Below, in pieces: positions 9,591 through 19,041 of a DNA stretch of 64,000 nt. The notes below the pieces were generated by a model. It had not been told where the DNA came from, ran no database searches, and was given only the letters and a program-made list of their open reading frames with translations. A program made the translations under genes and the position numbers. The stretch spans positions 96,291 through 160,290 of the forward strand of contig PBKN01000009.1 of assembly GCA_002721445.1 (NCBI GenBank), given 5' to 3'. Origin of the DNA: Chloroflexota bacterium (GTDB lineage: Bacteria; Chloroflexota; Dehalococcoidia; Lucifugimonadales; GCA-002723415). How positions within the stretch are numbered: position 1 is the stretch's first letter; the number at the start of each line of letters is the position of its first letter.

Positions 9591-9714
9591 ACTTTACTCC
9601 TTTATTAAATAAAAATTTATTAAATAAAAATATAATTTATATATTTCTTTTGTATTTCAAAATTATTAAATTTTTGTTAAATAAAAGAAATAGATAAATA
9701 AATAAAGTATAAAA

Positions 9715-10479
9715 TCAAATTGAATTTTTATTTGATTCTAACCTTTTGATTTCTTCATCAATTTGAACTATCTCTACAAATTCTTGCTGTGTTAAATGGA
9801 AACATCTCTTAAGCCATAAATCAGTTAGTTTTGAACCAAACACATCTGATGATTTAGCAGCATTTGTAATTTTCGCAATTTCATATTCACTTGGTAAATG
9901 TTTAGACAGATTCTCTATATCAGTTTCAGCTTCTTGAGCTAGAGCATTTTCATTACCCTCAATTGCAAATCTTAATCTACCAATCATTTTAGTTAATTCA
10001 CTTAATTTATCATTGGTACTCATAAATTCGTATAATACACTATTAACATCTAGTGTTGAATTATTTACATCATCAATTCTTTCCATAGAATTTTCTAAAA
10101 GAACTTCCTGGTCGTAATATTCTGCATATTTCTGCACAGCTTCATTAACTAATATCATAGATGATTGTATGTCTATGCTATCAAACAAACCCCCATACAA
10201 TATATCGTCAGTTCTAATATTAGCAATTACATCAATATATTCTCTACTTTCTACTTTTTCTGGTGCGGGAGGAAATGCAAAAGCAGACAAATCATTGGCT
10301 CCAATATCAGATATTTGATTCATTAAAAATGGAGGAACATATTTAGATACCTCGACAGTTATTGGCAATAAAACAATGTATGTTGCCCATACTTCATTTT
10401 GATTATTTGAATCTCTAAAATAAAGTATAGCATGACCTTTACATTCTTCTTGACTTCCTAAATCAAAATTCAAATCCAT
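9715..10479 (-). CDS. Conserved-looking protein of unknown function
   Basis: I do not recognise this 254-residue protein. It has no signal peptide or membrane segment. The N-terminal half (residues 1-100) looks like a mixed alpha/beta domain with a hydrophobic strand ATYIVLLPITVEV. The C-terminal half is helical, acidic and probably coiled (about 110-254), ending in a charged helix. It sits alone on the minus strand between the glutamine synthetase promoter region and divergent pyrD. Codon use resembles its neighbours, so I see no sign of recent transfer. A role as a small adaptor or regulator is possible but unsupported. Confidence 0.7.
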   Translation of the reverse strand: MDLNFDLGSQEECKGHAILYFRDSNNQNEVWATYIVLLPITVEVSKYVPPFLMNQISDIGANDLSAFAFPPAPEKVESREYIDVIANIRTDDILYGGLFDSIDIQSSMILVNEAVQKYAEYYDQEVLLENSMERIDDVNNSTLDVNSVLYEFMSTNDKLSELTKMIGRLRFAIEGNENALAQEAETDIENLSKHLPSEYEIAKITNAAKSSDVFGSKLTDLWLKRCFHLTQQEFVEIVQIDEEIKRLESNKNSI

Positions 10480-10515
10480 ATCACCCTTATACCTCCAAAA
10501 TCAAATTAATTCCAA

Positions 10516-10554
10516 ATACTATTATACTCATAAGTAAAAAGAGTATAATAGTAT
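10516..10554. promoter_or_regulatory. 14-bp perfect inverted repeat in the pyrD divergent promoter region
   Basis: The arms at 10516-10529 and 10541-10554 are exact reverse complements separated by an 11-nt spacer. Each arm includes a TATAAT-like hexamer in one direction, and a further ATAATAGTA copy follows at once. The element lies between the divergent unknown gene and pyrD. It could be a repressor operator overlapping -10 boxes or a hairpin in the 5' leader. Confidence 0.5.
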
Positions 10555-10579
10555 AATAGTACATTAACTGAGTAAATAT

Positions 10580-11650
10580 ATGAAATCTTATTTTTTAAAA
10601 CCACAATTCTACAAAAGTTATATTCGACCAATATTATTTAGTTTACCCCCAGAATTTTCTCAAAAAATAGCAGATATGGTTCTTGAAAAAAAGATTTTTC
10701 AAAAACTAATCTCAGATAATTTACTGGTTAACAATCCAAAATTAACTACTAAATTCGTTGGAATTGAATTAAATAATCCAGTGGGCCTAGCTGCTGGTTA
10801 TGATAAAAACTGCAAACATATAACAGCTACTGAAAAACTTGGGTTCAGCTATTTAGTATGTGGAACAATTATAAATAATCCTAGATATGGAAATCCAAAA
10901 CCAAGAATTTCAAGACTTCCTAAAGATAATGCTCTTATAAATTCATTAGGGTTTCCTAGTGAAGGTTTAAATCAAATAATTCATAATCTAAATAAGAGTA
11001 AAAATCATAATAACCCAATTATATTAAGTATTTCTGGTCTAAACATAAATGAAATACTAAATTGTTATAAAAAACTTGAAACTTATGCTAATGCCTTCGA
11101 AATAAATATAAGTTCACCAAATACTAAAGGACTCAAACTTTTTCAAGATCACAAAATATTAAAAGAATTATTCATTAAGTTGAATGAAATTCGTACAAAA
11201 CCTATTATAATTAAAATACCTCCATATACAAATTCGAAAAAAGATGTATATAAATCTGTAAATTACCATGATAAAAATCAAATCATGAAGATAGTTCAAA
11301 CCTGCTTAGAACAATCTATAGATGGAATTACTGTTTCAAATACAACTCCAATAACTAGCAATAAATTACAATCAAAATCTGGGGGTTTAAGCGGTAAGCC
11401 AATATTCGAAAATATGATAGAAATGATTAGAGATATAAAATATGAAGTTGGGCAAAAGATTGATATTAGTGCTTGTGGAGGTATAAGTACTGGAAAAGAT
11501 GTTTTAGAAGCTATAAAAGCTGGAGCTAAGGCTACTCAAATCTATACAAGTTTAATCTATGAAGGACCAGGAATAGTAAAAATAATTAACGAAGAAATAC
11601 TATCTTTACTGAAAGAAAATGAAGATTTAATGTCATTGCAGTCTAAATAA
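10580..11650 (+). CDS. pyrD: Dihydroorotate dehydrogenase, class 2
   Basis: This 356-residue protein oxidises dihydroorotate to orotate in pyrimidine synthesis. The N-terminal amphipathic extension (residues 1-45) is typical of the quinone-linked, membrane-associated class 2 enzymes. FMN-site motifs include NNPVGLAAGYDKN and INSLGFPSEG. The catalytic base is Ser in NISSPNT (about residue 179), where class 1 enzymes have Cys. The C-terminal ACGGISTGKDVLEAIKAGA phosphate-binding block is present. It starts at ATG 10580 and ends 3 bp from the convergent HAD gene. No other pyr genes are in the window. Confidence 0.92.
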   Translation: MKSYFLKPQFYKSYIRPILFSLPPEFSQKIADMVLEKKIFQKLISDNLLVNNPKLTTKFVGIELNNPVGLAAGYDKNCKHITATEKLGFSYLVCGTIINNPRYGNPKPRISRLPKDNALINSLGFPSEGLNQIIHNLNKSKNHNNPIILSISGLNINEILNCYKKLETYANAFEINISSPNTKGLKLFQDHKILKELFIKLNEIRTKPIIIKIPPYTNSKKDVYKSVNYHDKNQIMKIVQTCLEQSIDGITVSNTTPITSNKLQSKSGGLSGKPIFENMIEMIRDIKYEVGQKIDISACGGISTGKDVLEAIKAGAKATQIYTSLIYEGPGIVKIINEEILSLLKENEDLMSLQSK

Positions 11651-11653
11651 AAG

Positions 11654-12466
11654 TTATTTAAAATAACCTAACTCCATAAACTCCTCTAAAACAGACGCAA
11701 CTCCATCATTTTCTATACTAGGGGCAAGTTTATTTGCTACATTAATAATTTCAGGTACTGAATTTTTGACAGCAACACCCATTTCAACCCATTTAATCAT
11801 TTGCAAATCATTGTATCCATTACCAAAAGCAATAGTCTCTGATTTTTTTATTTTTAATTTTTCACATAACCATGCTAAACCTTTATCTTTACCACTATTT
11901 GGATGAAGTATCTCACAGAAATACGGTAAAGATCTTGTAATATATAAATAATTTTTAAATTTAGATTGCAAATGAGATTCTAATTTTTGAATTTTACATG
12001 CATCACCAAGTACAACAATTCTATCAGGGTTTTCTAAAGCAAGATCCCTTAAATTATCAATATATTTTATGTCCAAGTTATTTCTATTGCCATAAGACAC
12101 CATTTCGTCTGTCAGATCAGATACGAATACATGACCGTTACAATTAACCATGATTTGAAATCCAGAATAATCATCAAGTTCATTTAAAGCAGAATTTAAC
12201 ATGATTGGGTTAAGAGGAGAATGCCATTTAATTGAACCATTTTTTAAATCTACAACTTGAGCCCCTTGAAAAGGAACAATATATTTTATACCGTAAATAC
12301 CGTCCAATATATTTTTAGCTGACTTAAATGTCCTTCCTGTGGCTATAACAATATGTACTCCTAATTCAACTAAATCTTTGATTATTTTAATTGTACGTAT
12401 AGAAACAGGATTTTCTGTATTTCTAATTGTTCCGTCAATATCAAGAGCAATTAATTTATATTTCAC
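11654..12466 (-). CDS. Cof-type HAD-superfamily phosphatase
   Basis: This 270-residue haloacid-dehalogenase hydrolase of the Cof (IIB cap) subfamily has motif I ALDIDGTIRNT with nucleophile Asp at residue 9. Motif II is ATGRTF, motif III is the Lys in GSGKDKGLAWL-like context (NSGKDKGLA), and motif IV is AFGNGYNDLQM. These enzymes dephosphorylate sugar phosphates, FMN or similar metabolites in the cytoplasm; the specific substrate cannot be read. It is monocistronic and convergent with pyrD, with a short AT hairpin (GTTAT/ATAAC) between the two genes. Confidence 0.87.
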   Translation of the reverse strand: MKYKLIALDIDGTIRNTENPVSIRTIKIIKDLVELGVHIVIATGRTFKSAKNILDGIYGIKYIVPFQGAQVVDLKNGSIKWHSPLNPIMLNSALNELDDYSGFQIMVNCNGHVFVSDLTDEMVSYGNRNNLDIKYIDNLRDLALENPDRIVVLGDACKIQKLESHLQSKFKNYLYITRSLPYFCEILHPNSGKDKGLAWLCEKLKIKKSETIAFGNGYNDLQMIKWVEMGVAVKNSVPEIINVANKLAPSIENDGVASVLEEFMELGYFK

Positions 12467-12580
12467 AAAAATTATCCTCTAATAATATAATAAATAGAAA
12501 AATTACTGTGCTAAAATAATAACAAATTAATTTTAACAAATTTTAATGATTAAATGAATAATAAAAAAATGAGGTAATAA

Positions 12581-14833
12581 ATGACTTTAATCAACCATAA
12601 TTCAAATAAATATAAAGTAGTTGGAACAAGACCCATACGTCATGATGCTTTAGATAAAGTAACAGGTAAAGCAAATTATGGTGCAGATATTAATTTACCA
12701 GGAATGTTACACGGTAAAGTACTTAGAAGTCCTTATGCTCATGCAAAAATAAAATCTATCGACTTTAGTAAATTAAATAAATTAAATAATATTAAAGCAA
12801 TAGCAACTTTTAAAGATTTAAAAAACCCTGGTCCAACAGATATGAAGGCTGTTTTAGGCCAAACACCTACTCACAATATATTTGCAGAAAACAAAGTTTT
12901 ATATAAAGGCCACCCTATTCTAGCTATTGCAGCAACTAACATTCATGATGCTGAAGAAGCATTAAAATTAATAGACATAGAATATGATGTTCTGCAGCCT
13001 ACTACAAATGTTGAAGATTCTATATCAAAAAATGCACCTATATTACATGATAATTGGATAGATCCACTAAATGATAAGCCAACTAATATTGGGGAACACC
13101 AACAATTTAAATCAGGTAACATTGATGACGGCTTTCAAAAAAGTGATAATATTTTTGAAAAACAATATACAACAAAAACTGTTCATCAAGGATATATTGA
13201 ATTGCAAAATGCCACTGCATGGTGGACTAATGACCAAAGAGTAACTATATGGTGTAGTACACAAGGGCATTTTGGAGTAAGAGATAACACTGCAAGAATT
13301 CTTGGAATCCCAGTTTCAGACATCAAAGTTGTACCGATGGAAATAGGTGGAGGCTTTGGTGGTAAAATTGCAGTTTATTTAGAACCAATTGCAGCAATTT
13401 TATCTAAAAAGAGTGGGCAACCTGTCAAACTTACTATGACTAGGTCTGAAGTTTTAGAAGCTACTGGACCTACTTCCGGAAGTATAGTTAACATTAAAAT
13501 AGGATATACAAATCAAGGCATAATTACAGGAGCAAAAGCTGATATTTTTTTTGAAGCTGGAGCTTTTCCAGGAGGCCCAATAGGTGGTGCATGTGCTGCA
13601 ATATTTGCCCCATATGATATTAAAAATGTTCTAATAAATGCATATGATGTAGTAACAAATAAACCTAGAACTACTGCATATAGAGCCCCTGGAGCACCAA
13701 TTGTATGCTTTGCTGTCGAAAGTGCCTTAGATGAAATATCTAAAGAAATAAATATCGACCCTATTGATATTAGATTGTTAAACGTAGCTGAAGAAGGTAG
13801 TCGAAGAGCTGATGGGGTAGTCAATTTAAAAATTGGGGCAAAAGAAGTTATGGAGGCTCTAAAAAAACATCCACATTACTTAAGTCCAGTTAAAGGCCCT
13901 AATATTGGAAGAGGAATAGGAATGGGTTTTTGCAGGAATAATACAGGACCAGCATGCGCTGTAGCTAATGTATTAAACAATGGAACAATAACTCTTGTTG
14001 AAGGCTCTATTGATCTTGCTGGATCTCGTACAGCAGTTTCACAACAATTAGCAGAAGTTTTAGGAATACCAGTAGAAAAAATAATCCCTCAAGTAGGCGA
14101 CACTGATACCATAGGCTACACATCTAATACAGGAGGAAGTGGTGTGGTGTTCAAAACAGGATGGGCTGCTTACGAAGCAGCACAAGATATAATACAGCAA
14201 CTTGTTAAACGAGCAGCTAAGATTTGGGATACTAATGAAAAAGATATAGAATATATTGACGGTATTTTAAAGCATAAAATTGATACAGAACTTCAAATTA
14301 CTTTTGAAGAAATAGCAGGATTACTATCCCAAACTGGAGGACCAGTTGTAGGAAAGGCGAACCTTAACCCCGGAGGTTCTGGAGGATCTTATGCAGCTAA
14401 TATAGTAGACTTAGAAGTTGACCCTGATACAGGAAAAGTAACTATATTGAGATTCACAGCTTTTCAAGATGTAGGAACAGCTATTCACCCTAGTTATGTA
14501 GAAGGCCAAATTCAAGGAGGTACTTCTCAAGGTATTGGATGGGCTTTAAATGAAGAATACTTTATGAATGAAAAAGGTGAATTAGAAAACACTTCCTTAT
14601 TAGATTATAGAATGCCTACAAGCCTAGATCTTCCTCCAATTGAAGCTGTAATTGTTGAAGTCCCAAATCCAGGTCATCCATTTGGAGTAAGAGGAGTTGG
14701 TGAAGCAAATATTGTGCCACCATTGGCAGCTATTGGAAATGCTATAGAACAAGCATTAGGAATTAGAATGTACGACCTCCCTATGAATCCTCAATCACTC
14801 TTATTGGAGATAAATAAACAGAAAAACGCTTAA
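12581..14833 (+). CDS. Molybdenum hydroxylase large subunit (xanthine dehydrogenase/aldehyde oxidase family)
   Basis: The 750-residue protein is a full-length molybdopterin-binding subunit. The N-terminal 'hammerhead' domain opens with IRHDALDKVTGKANYGAD. The Mo-cofactor region carries PMEIGGGFGGK (about residue 250), AYRAPGAP, and the C-terminal GVRGVGEANIVPP with the catalytic Glu at about 708. It lacks the AYRCSFR loop of form I carbon monoxide dehydrogenase, so it is not a proven CoxL; it more likely hydroxylates an aldehyde or N-heterocycle. The usual iron-sulfur and FAD subunit genes are not adjacent. The next gene, an ABC ATPase, begins 2 bp after its stop. ATG at 12581 follows GAGGTAA. 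Confidence 0.88.
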   Translation: MTLINHNSNKYKVVGTRPIRHDALDKVTGKANYGADINLPGMLHGKVLRSPYAHAKIKSIDFSKLNKLNNIKAIATFKDLKNPGPTDMKAVLGQTPTHNIFAENKVLYKGHPILAIAATNIHDAEEALKLIDIEYDVLQPTTNVEDSISKNAPILHDNWIDPLNDKPTNIGEHQQFKSGNIDDGFQKSDNIFEKQYTTKTVHQGYIELQNATAWWTNDQRVTIWCSTQGHFGVRDNTARILGIPVSDIKVVPMEIGGGFGGKIAVYLEPIAAILSKKSGQPVKLTMTRSEVLEATGPTSGSIVNIKIGYTNQGIITGAKADIFFEAGAFPGGPIGGACAAIFAPYDIKNVLINAYDVVTNKPRTTAYRAPGAPIVCFAVESALDEISKEINIDPIDIRLLNVAEEGSRRADGVVNLKIGAKEVMEALKKHPHYLSPVKGPNIGRGIGMGFCRNNTGPACAVANVLNNGTITLVEGSIDLAGSRTAVSQQLAEVLGIPVEKIIPQVGDTDTIGYTSNTGGSGVVFKTGWAAYEAAQDIIQQLVKRAAKIWDTNEKDIEYIDGILKHKIDTELQITFEEIAGLLSQTGGPVVGKANLNPGGSGGSYAANIVDLEVDPDTGKVTILRFTAFQDVGTAIHPSYVEGQIQGGTSQGIGWALNEEYFMNEKGELENTSLLDYRMPTSLDLPPIEAVIVEVPNPGHPFGVRGVGEANIVPPLAAIGNAIEQALGIRMYDLPMNPQSLLLEINKQKNA

Positions 14834-14835
14834 TT

Positions 14836-15819
14836 ATGACAACAATTAAACATGATATCAAAGATAATAATTCTGAAAACCTAACTATTGAATTAAAAAG
14901 TGTAAGTAAATCCTTTGACGCTATAAAAGCTGTTAAAAGCCTATCTTTTAAAATTAAACAAGGGGAAGTGATAGGGTTTTTAGGTCCTAATGGTTCAGGA
15001 AAAACTACAACAATGCGTCTACTAACTTCTTTTTATAATCCAGATTCAGGAAATATAAAAATAAATGGAATAGATACACAAGAAAATGATATACATACTA
15101 GAAATTCAATTGGATATTTGGCTGAAAACAATCCTTTATATGAAGATCTACTTGTAAAAGAATATCTAGAATTTGTTGCTGATATAAGAGGACTTACAAA
15201 AACTGAAAAAAAAGAGAACATAGCAAATTCTGTTGAAGAAATTGGTCTTAAAGATGTATATTTTCGTCCAATAAATCAATTGTCTAAAGGTTATCATCAA
15301 AGAGTTGGACTAGCTCAAGCAATTTTACACGACCCTTCAATACTTATACTTGATGAACCTACAGAAGGACTAGACCCTAATCAAAGGCTAACTCATCGAA
15401 ATCTAATAAAAACTTTAGGTGAAAAAAGAACTGTACTTTTAAGTACTCATGTAATGCAAGAAGTGGAAACAACTTGTGAGAGAGTAATACTTTTAAGTAA
15501 AGGGACTTTAGTTGCTGACCAGCCAGTGAAAGATCTATTAAATCAAGTAGAAGGCTTAAAAACAGTTTATGTTGAAATAGATGGTAATAATATTGAAAAA
15601 GAATTAAATAAACTACCTGGATTACATTCAATTGAAGTAACTGACACCATAGAAAAACGTAAAGGATTTACCATATCTGTCGTCGGAGACATTGATCCAA
15701 GACCAGAAATTTATAAAATCTCAAAATCAAAAAATTGGGTAATCTGGGAATTACACGAAATAAAACCCAAACTTGAAGAAATATTTAGAGACTTAACAAC
15801 TCAAAATAAAAAACTATGA
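14836..15819 (+). CDS. ABC transporter ATP-binding protein (GldA/CcmA-like)
   Basis: This 327-residue ABC-2-type ATPase has Walker A GPNGSGKTTT (about residue 49), the signature LSKGYHQRVGLAQ, Walker B ILILDEPTEGLDP and the H-loop STHVMQE. After the ATPase domain (about residues 13-230), an accessory C-terminal domain of about 90 residues is typical of the gliding/GldA and Nos/CcmA families. It partners with the fused permease encoded next, whose ATG overlaps this gene's TGA by 4 bp, which indicates translational coupling. The transported substrate of such systems is not established. Confidence 0.9.
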   Translation: MTTIKHDIKDNNSENLTIELKSVSKSFDAIKAVKSLSFKIKQGEVIGFLGPNGSGKTTTMRLLTSFYNPDSGNIKINGIDTQENDIHTRNSIGYLAENNPLYEDLLVKEYLEFVADIRGLTKTEKKENIANSVEEIGLKDVYFRPINQLSKGYHQRVGLAQAILHDPSILILDEPTEGLDPNQRLTHRNLIKTLGEKRTVLLSTHVMQEVETTCERVILLSKGTLVADQPVKDLLNQVEGLKTVYVEIDGNNIEKELNKLPGLHSIEVTDTIEKRKGFTISVVGDIDPRPEIYKISKSKNWVIWELHEIKPKLEEIFRDLTTQNKKL

Positions 15820-18107
15820 AAAATCTATCAACTATAGTAAAAAAAGATCTTAAAGGTTATTTTGATCAACCAACAGGATATATATTAATTGTTATATTTT
15901 CTGCAGTTTCAGCATATTTATTTTTCTTTGTATCAGGATTTAATGATACGTCTGAAGCTTCAGTAAGAGAATTATTTAACATTTTGCCTTGGTTACTTGG
16001 TATATTTGTACCTGCATCAACTATGCGCCTTATTGCTGAAGAACAAAGAGATGGAACTTTAGAAATATTACTAACACATCCAATTAAATCATGGATAGTC
16101 TTATTTTCTAAATTTATAGTGGGAATGATATTTGTTTCCATAGCTATACTATCTACAATAGGTATACCTATTGCTCTTCAAACTATAGAAGGAATAAATG
16201 AAGTAAAATGGAATTTAGATGAAGGGGCAGTAATATCCCAATACATAGGGAGTTTCTTCTTAGCTAGCGTTTTCGTATCTGTAGGATTGTGGACATCTAG
16301 CTTAACTCAAAACCAAATAATTGCATTTATACTAGGTATATTTTTTACAGCAATTTTATTACTTATAGGGCTTGATATTGTAACCGAGCCAATACCCGAT
16401 AGATTTGCTGGATTACTTCAAGATTTAAGTCCAATTACTCATTTTGAAAGTATCTCTAGAGGTATTTTAGACTTAAGAGATATAATATATTTTATCTCAT
16501 TAACATCAACTTTCTTAAGCGCTACTTTTCTATCAATACGTAAAAAAAGTTTGAATAGTAGATCTCCAAATTACAGGAATTTACAACTTGGTGTAACAGG
16601 AATGATTATATTAAGCATATTAACTGCCTGGTTTAGTAACTCTATAGGAGGTAGATTAGATCTTACAGAGAGCAGGCTATACTCGATGCATCCATCTACT
16701 GAAGCAATTATATCTGATCTTGATGATTTACTGGTAATCAACCTTTTTACTTCAAAAGATCCTCCTACTGAAATAATTACTACGACCAGAGATGTTAGAG
16801 ATTTTCTAAGTGACCTATCTCGAAATTCAAATTCTAAAGTTAAAATTTCTCATAAATTTCCTGAACCCCCAAAAGAAAATGATATTAATTTCAGGAGTAA
16901 AGAAGCAAAAGATTTACGTGAGGCATCTATGGCTGGTATTCCAGTTCAACAATTTAATGTTAGATCACAAGGTGAAATACTAATTAAAAATGGTTATCTT
17001 GGTATATCAATGACTTATGGTAATAAAAGAGAAATAATTCCATTTATTGAAACCATAGACGGTTTTGAATATAGAATTGCTAGTTTAATTGAAAAAATGA
17101 GTAAAGAAGACAAAAAAACTATCGGATTTTTAACTGGACATGGAGAAAAAAATATTAATACTGATTACAACTTCCTTGCTTCTTTATTAAACCAACAGTA
17201 CAACATAATAAATATTGACCTTGAATCATCCCCAGATGATTTAAAAAATATAGATATGTTAATAATATCTGGTCCAAATTCCATAATATCAGATGATATA
17301 AGTTCTAAAATAAATGATTATATTTTTAATGGTGGTAAAACAATGTTCTTTATAGATAGAGTAGCTATTAATAAAGAACAATTAATAGCTACTCCTAATA
17401 GGTATAACTATCATGAATTTTTATCTAAATATGGAGTTGTAGTTGATGATAATATCTTATTTGACGTTTTTTCAAATGAGAATTTATCTTTTATAGATCA
17501 AAGTGGTGGAAAAATTTTAACACCTTACCCCTATTGGATGAGGGTTTCAAGTGTTGATACTAATATAACTGGTAGCAATCAATCTGTATTAATTCCATGG
17601 GGAAGCTCCGTAGCATTTGACTTATATAAAGCAGAAAAATTCAATATGATTCCTTTACTCCAAACAACTAAATATGCCGCTGTAGATTTTAATTATCAAG
17701 AGAATCCAGACATAAGCCCATATTCTCAGGCACTTGATATTAAAGAAACAGATATGATTTCAAATAATGTCGGAGTTGCTATTACTAATAAAAGAAAAAC
17801 AGAAGAATATCCTAATGATTTCAGAATTGTTGTGATTGGAGATTCTGATTGGTTATCAAATGAAACAGTTCAATTGGCTAATGAAAATCTGACTGTAGCA
17901 TTAAATATAATTGATTGGCTTGCTCAAGAAGATAAGTTATTACAAATAAGAAACAAAGTTATATTAGATCGAACACTTCTATTTAAAGATTCAACAAATA
18001 GAAACATAATTCAATATACGAATATAATTGGAATTCCCATTATCTTTATCATAATTGGCTTAATAAGGTATATTCGCCGCAGAAGTAATATTTTAAGGAG
18101 CATTTAA
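15816..18107 (+). CDS. Fused ABC-2 permease and GldG-like domain
   Basis: This 763-residue protein joins two genes that are separate in many genomes. Residues about 1-240 form a six-helix ABC-2 permease (GldF-like) with TMRLIAEEQRDGTLEILLTHP, the typical ABC-2 coupling segment. Residues about 255-740 form a GldG/IFT52-like extracytoplasmic domain (ESRLYSMHP, TGHGEKN, VVIGDSDW), closed by a final membrane helix near 738-756. With the preceding ATPase and following DUF4340-like protein it forms the common gld-type ABC cassette. That cassette also occurs in many non-gliding bacteria, so gliding should not be inferred. Confidence 0.87.
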   Translation: MKNLSTIVKKDLKGYFDQPTGYILIVIFSAVSAYLFFFVSGFNDTSEASVRELFNILPWLLGIFVPASTMRLIAEEQRDGTLEILLTHPIKSWIVLFSKFIVGMIFVSIAILSTIGIPIALQTIEGINEVKWNLDEGAVISQYIGSFFLASVFVSVGLWTSSLTQNQIIAFILGIFFTAILLLIGLDIVTEPIPDRFAGLLQDLSPITHFESISRGILDLRDIIYFISLTSTFLSATFLSIRKKSLNSRSPNYRNLQLGVTGMIILSILTAWFSNSIGGRLDLTESRLYSMHPSTEAIISDLDDLLVINLFTSKDPPTEIITTTRDVRDFLSDLSRNSNSKVKISHKFPEPPKENDINFRSKEAKDLREASMAGIPVQQFNVRSQGEILIKNGYLGISMTYGNKREIIPFIETIDGFEYRIASLIEKMSKEDKKTIGFLTGHGEKNINTDYNFLASLLNQQYNIINIDLESSPDDLKNIDMLIISGPNSIISDDISSKINDYIFNGGKTMFFIDRVAINKEQLIATPNRYNYHEFLSKYGVVVDDNILFDVFSNENLSFIDQSGGKILTPYPYWMRVSSVDTNITGSNQSVLIPWGSSVAFDLYKAEKFNMIPLLQTTKYAAVDFNYQENPDISPYSQALDIKETDMISNNVGVAITNKRKTEEYPNDFRIVVIGDSDWLSNETVQLANENLTVALNIIDWLAQEDKLLQIRNKVILDRTLLFKDSTNRNIIQYTNIIGIPIIFIIIGLIRYIRRRSNILRSI

Positions 18108-18108
18108 A

Positions 18109-19038
18109 ATTAAAAACATACAAGTTGGATACATTTTAATATTACTAATCACAATTGGATTAATTATATTAGCTTATCAAGTAATATCGACTAATGAAGA
18201 TCAATTGGTCTTATCTGGATTATTACCAATTTCAGAAGACGTCATTGATAAAATTGTCATAACTTCTAATAAAAATGATGAAGCAGTCACTTTATTAAAA
18301 TTAGGCAATACATGGACTCTCAACAACCAAAAAGTATTTCAGAATAAACTTGATGCATTTTGGTCAATTACATCATATTTTGAAGGAGCGCAGCTTACCT
18401 CAAAAAATAAAAACAAGCATTCAAAAATAGGCCTTGATGATATCCAAGGTGTTAATTTAGAATTTTTTGTAGGAAATTATTTACAAGAAAAATTTATATT
18501 AGGAAAATGGACAAATGACTCAAGGCTATGTTACTTCAGAAAACCTGGTAAAAGTGAAGTATACTCTACTGAATGTCCTGTACCAGCAGATACTATATTT
18601 GACACTAATATTTTAGGATGGCAAGACCCTACTATTTTATCAGTACCAAAAGTTGAAATATCTGAAATACAATATATTTATGAAACTGAGGAATTTAAAA
18701 TTGTTAATAATGGAAATGAGCAAATTATAATAAGTCAAGAAGGAAATGAATTCGCTCAATGGATTCCAGTAAATACTATATTTCAAACATTATCAGGATT
18801 CATTTCTTCAGGTTTTGCAAACAAAGAAGAAGCTATATCATTACAACTTCAAGAACCATTTGCAACAATAAAAATAAAGACAATTGATGACTCAAGTAAC
18901 AAATCAATGACCTTGAAATTCTTACAAAAAGATGACAAAAGTTATTATGTATATATTACTGGTAGTCCAACAGTATATATATTAGAAAAAGCTATAGGTG
19001 ATTTAATATTACTTAACAAATCTCAATTAACTGATTAA
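18109..19038 (+). CDS. DUF4340-like membrane-anchored protein, apparent ATT start
   Basis: The protein resembles the DUF4340 partners of gld-type ABC operons: one N-terminal membrane helix, then an extracytoplasmic beta-rich domain (ISEIQYIYE, IVNNGNEQIIISQEG). The first ATG/GTG/TTG-type codon in frame is TTG at 18205, which would delete the membrane anchor. The frame stays open upstream to 18097 and encodes the helix YILILLITIGLIILAYQVI. The best start is ATT at 18109, 8 nt after the Shine-Dalgarno AAGGAG (18095-18100) and 1 bp after the previous stop, giving about 309 residues. Family assignment is moderate; the N-terminal extension is directly visible. Confidence 0.75.
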   Translation: MKNIQVGYILILLITIGLIILAYQVISTNEDQLVLSGLLPISEDVIDKIVITSNKNDEAVTLLKLGNTWTLNNQKVFQNKLDAFWSITSYFEGAQLTSKNKNKHSKIGLDDIQGVNLEFFVGNYLQEKFILGKWTNDSRLCYFRKPGKSEVYSTECPVPADTIFDTNILGWQDPTILSVPKVEISEIQYIYETEEFKIVNNGNEQIIISQEGNEFAQWIPVNTIFQTLSGFISSGFANKEEAISLQLQEPFATIKIKTIDDSSNKSMTLKFLQKDDKSYYVYITGSPTVYILEKAIGDLILLNKSQLTD

Positions 19039-19041
19039 AAT

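Noticed and set aside
13513..13824. Antisense 103-codon ORF inside the molybdenum hydroxylase gene.
   Set aside because: It is a shadow of a strongly supported gene, with no ribosome-binding site or recognisable domain.
12581..14833. Carbon monoxide dehydrogenase form I large subunit (CoxL).
   Set aside because: The AYRCSFR active-site loop is absent (AYRAPGAP instead) and no CoxS/CoxM genes are adjacent.
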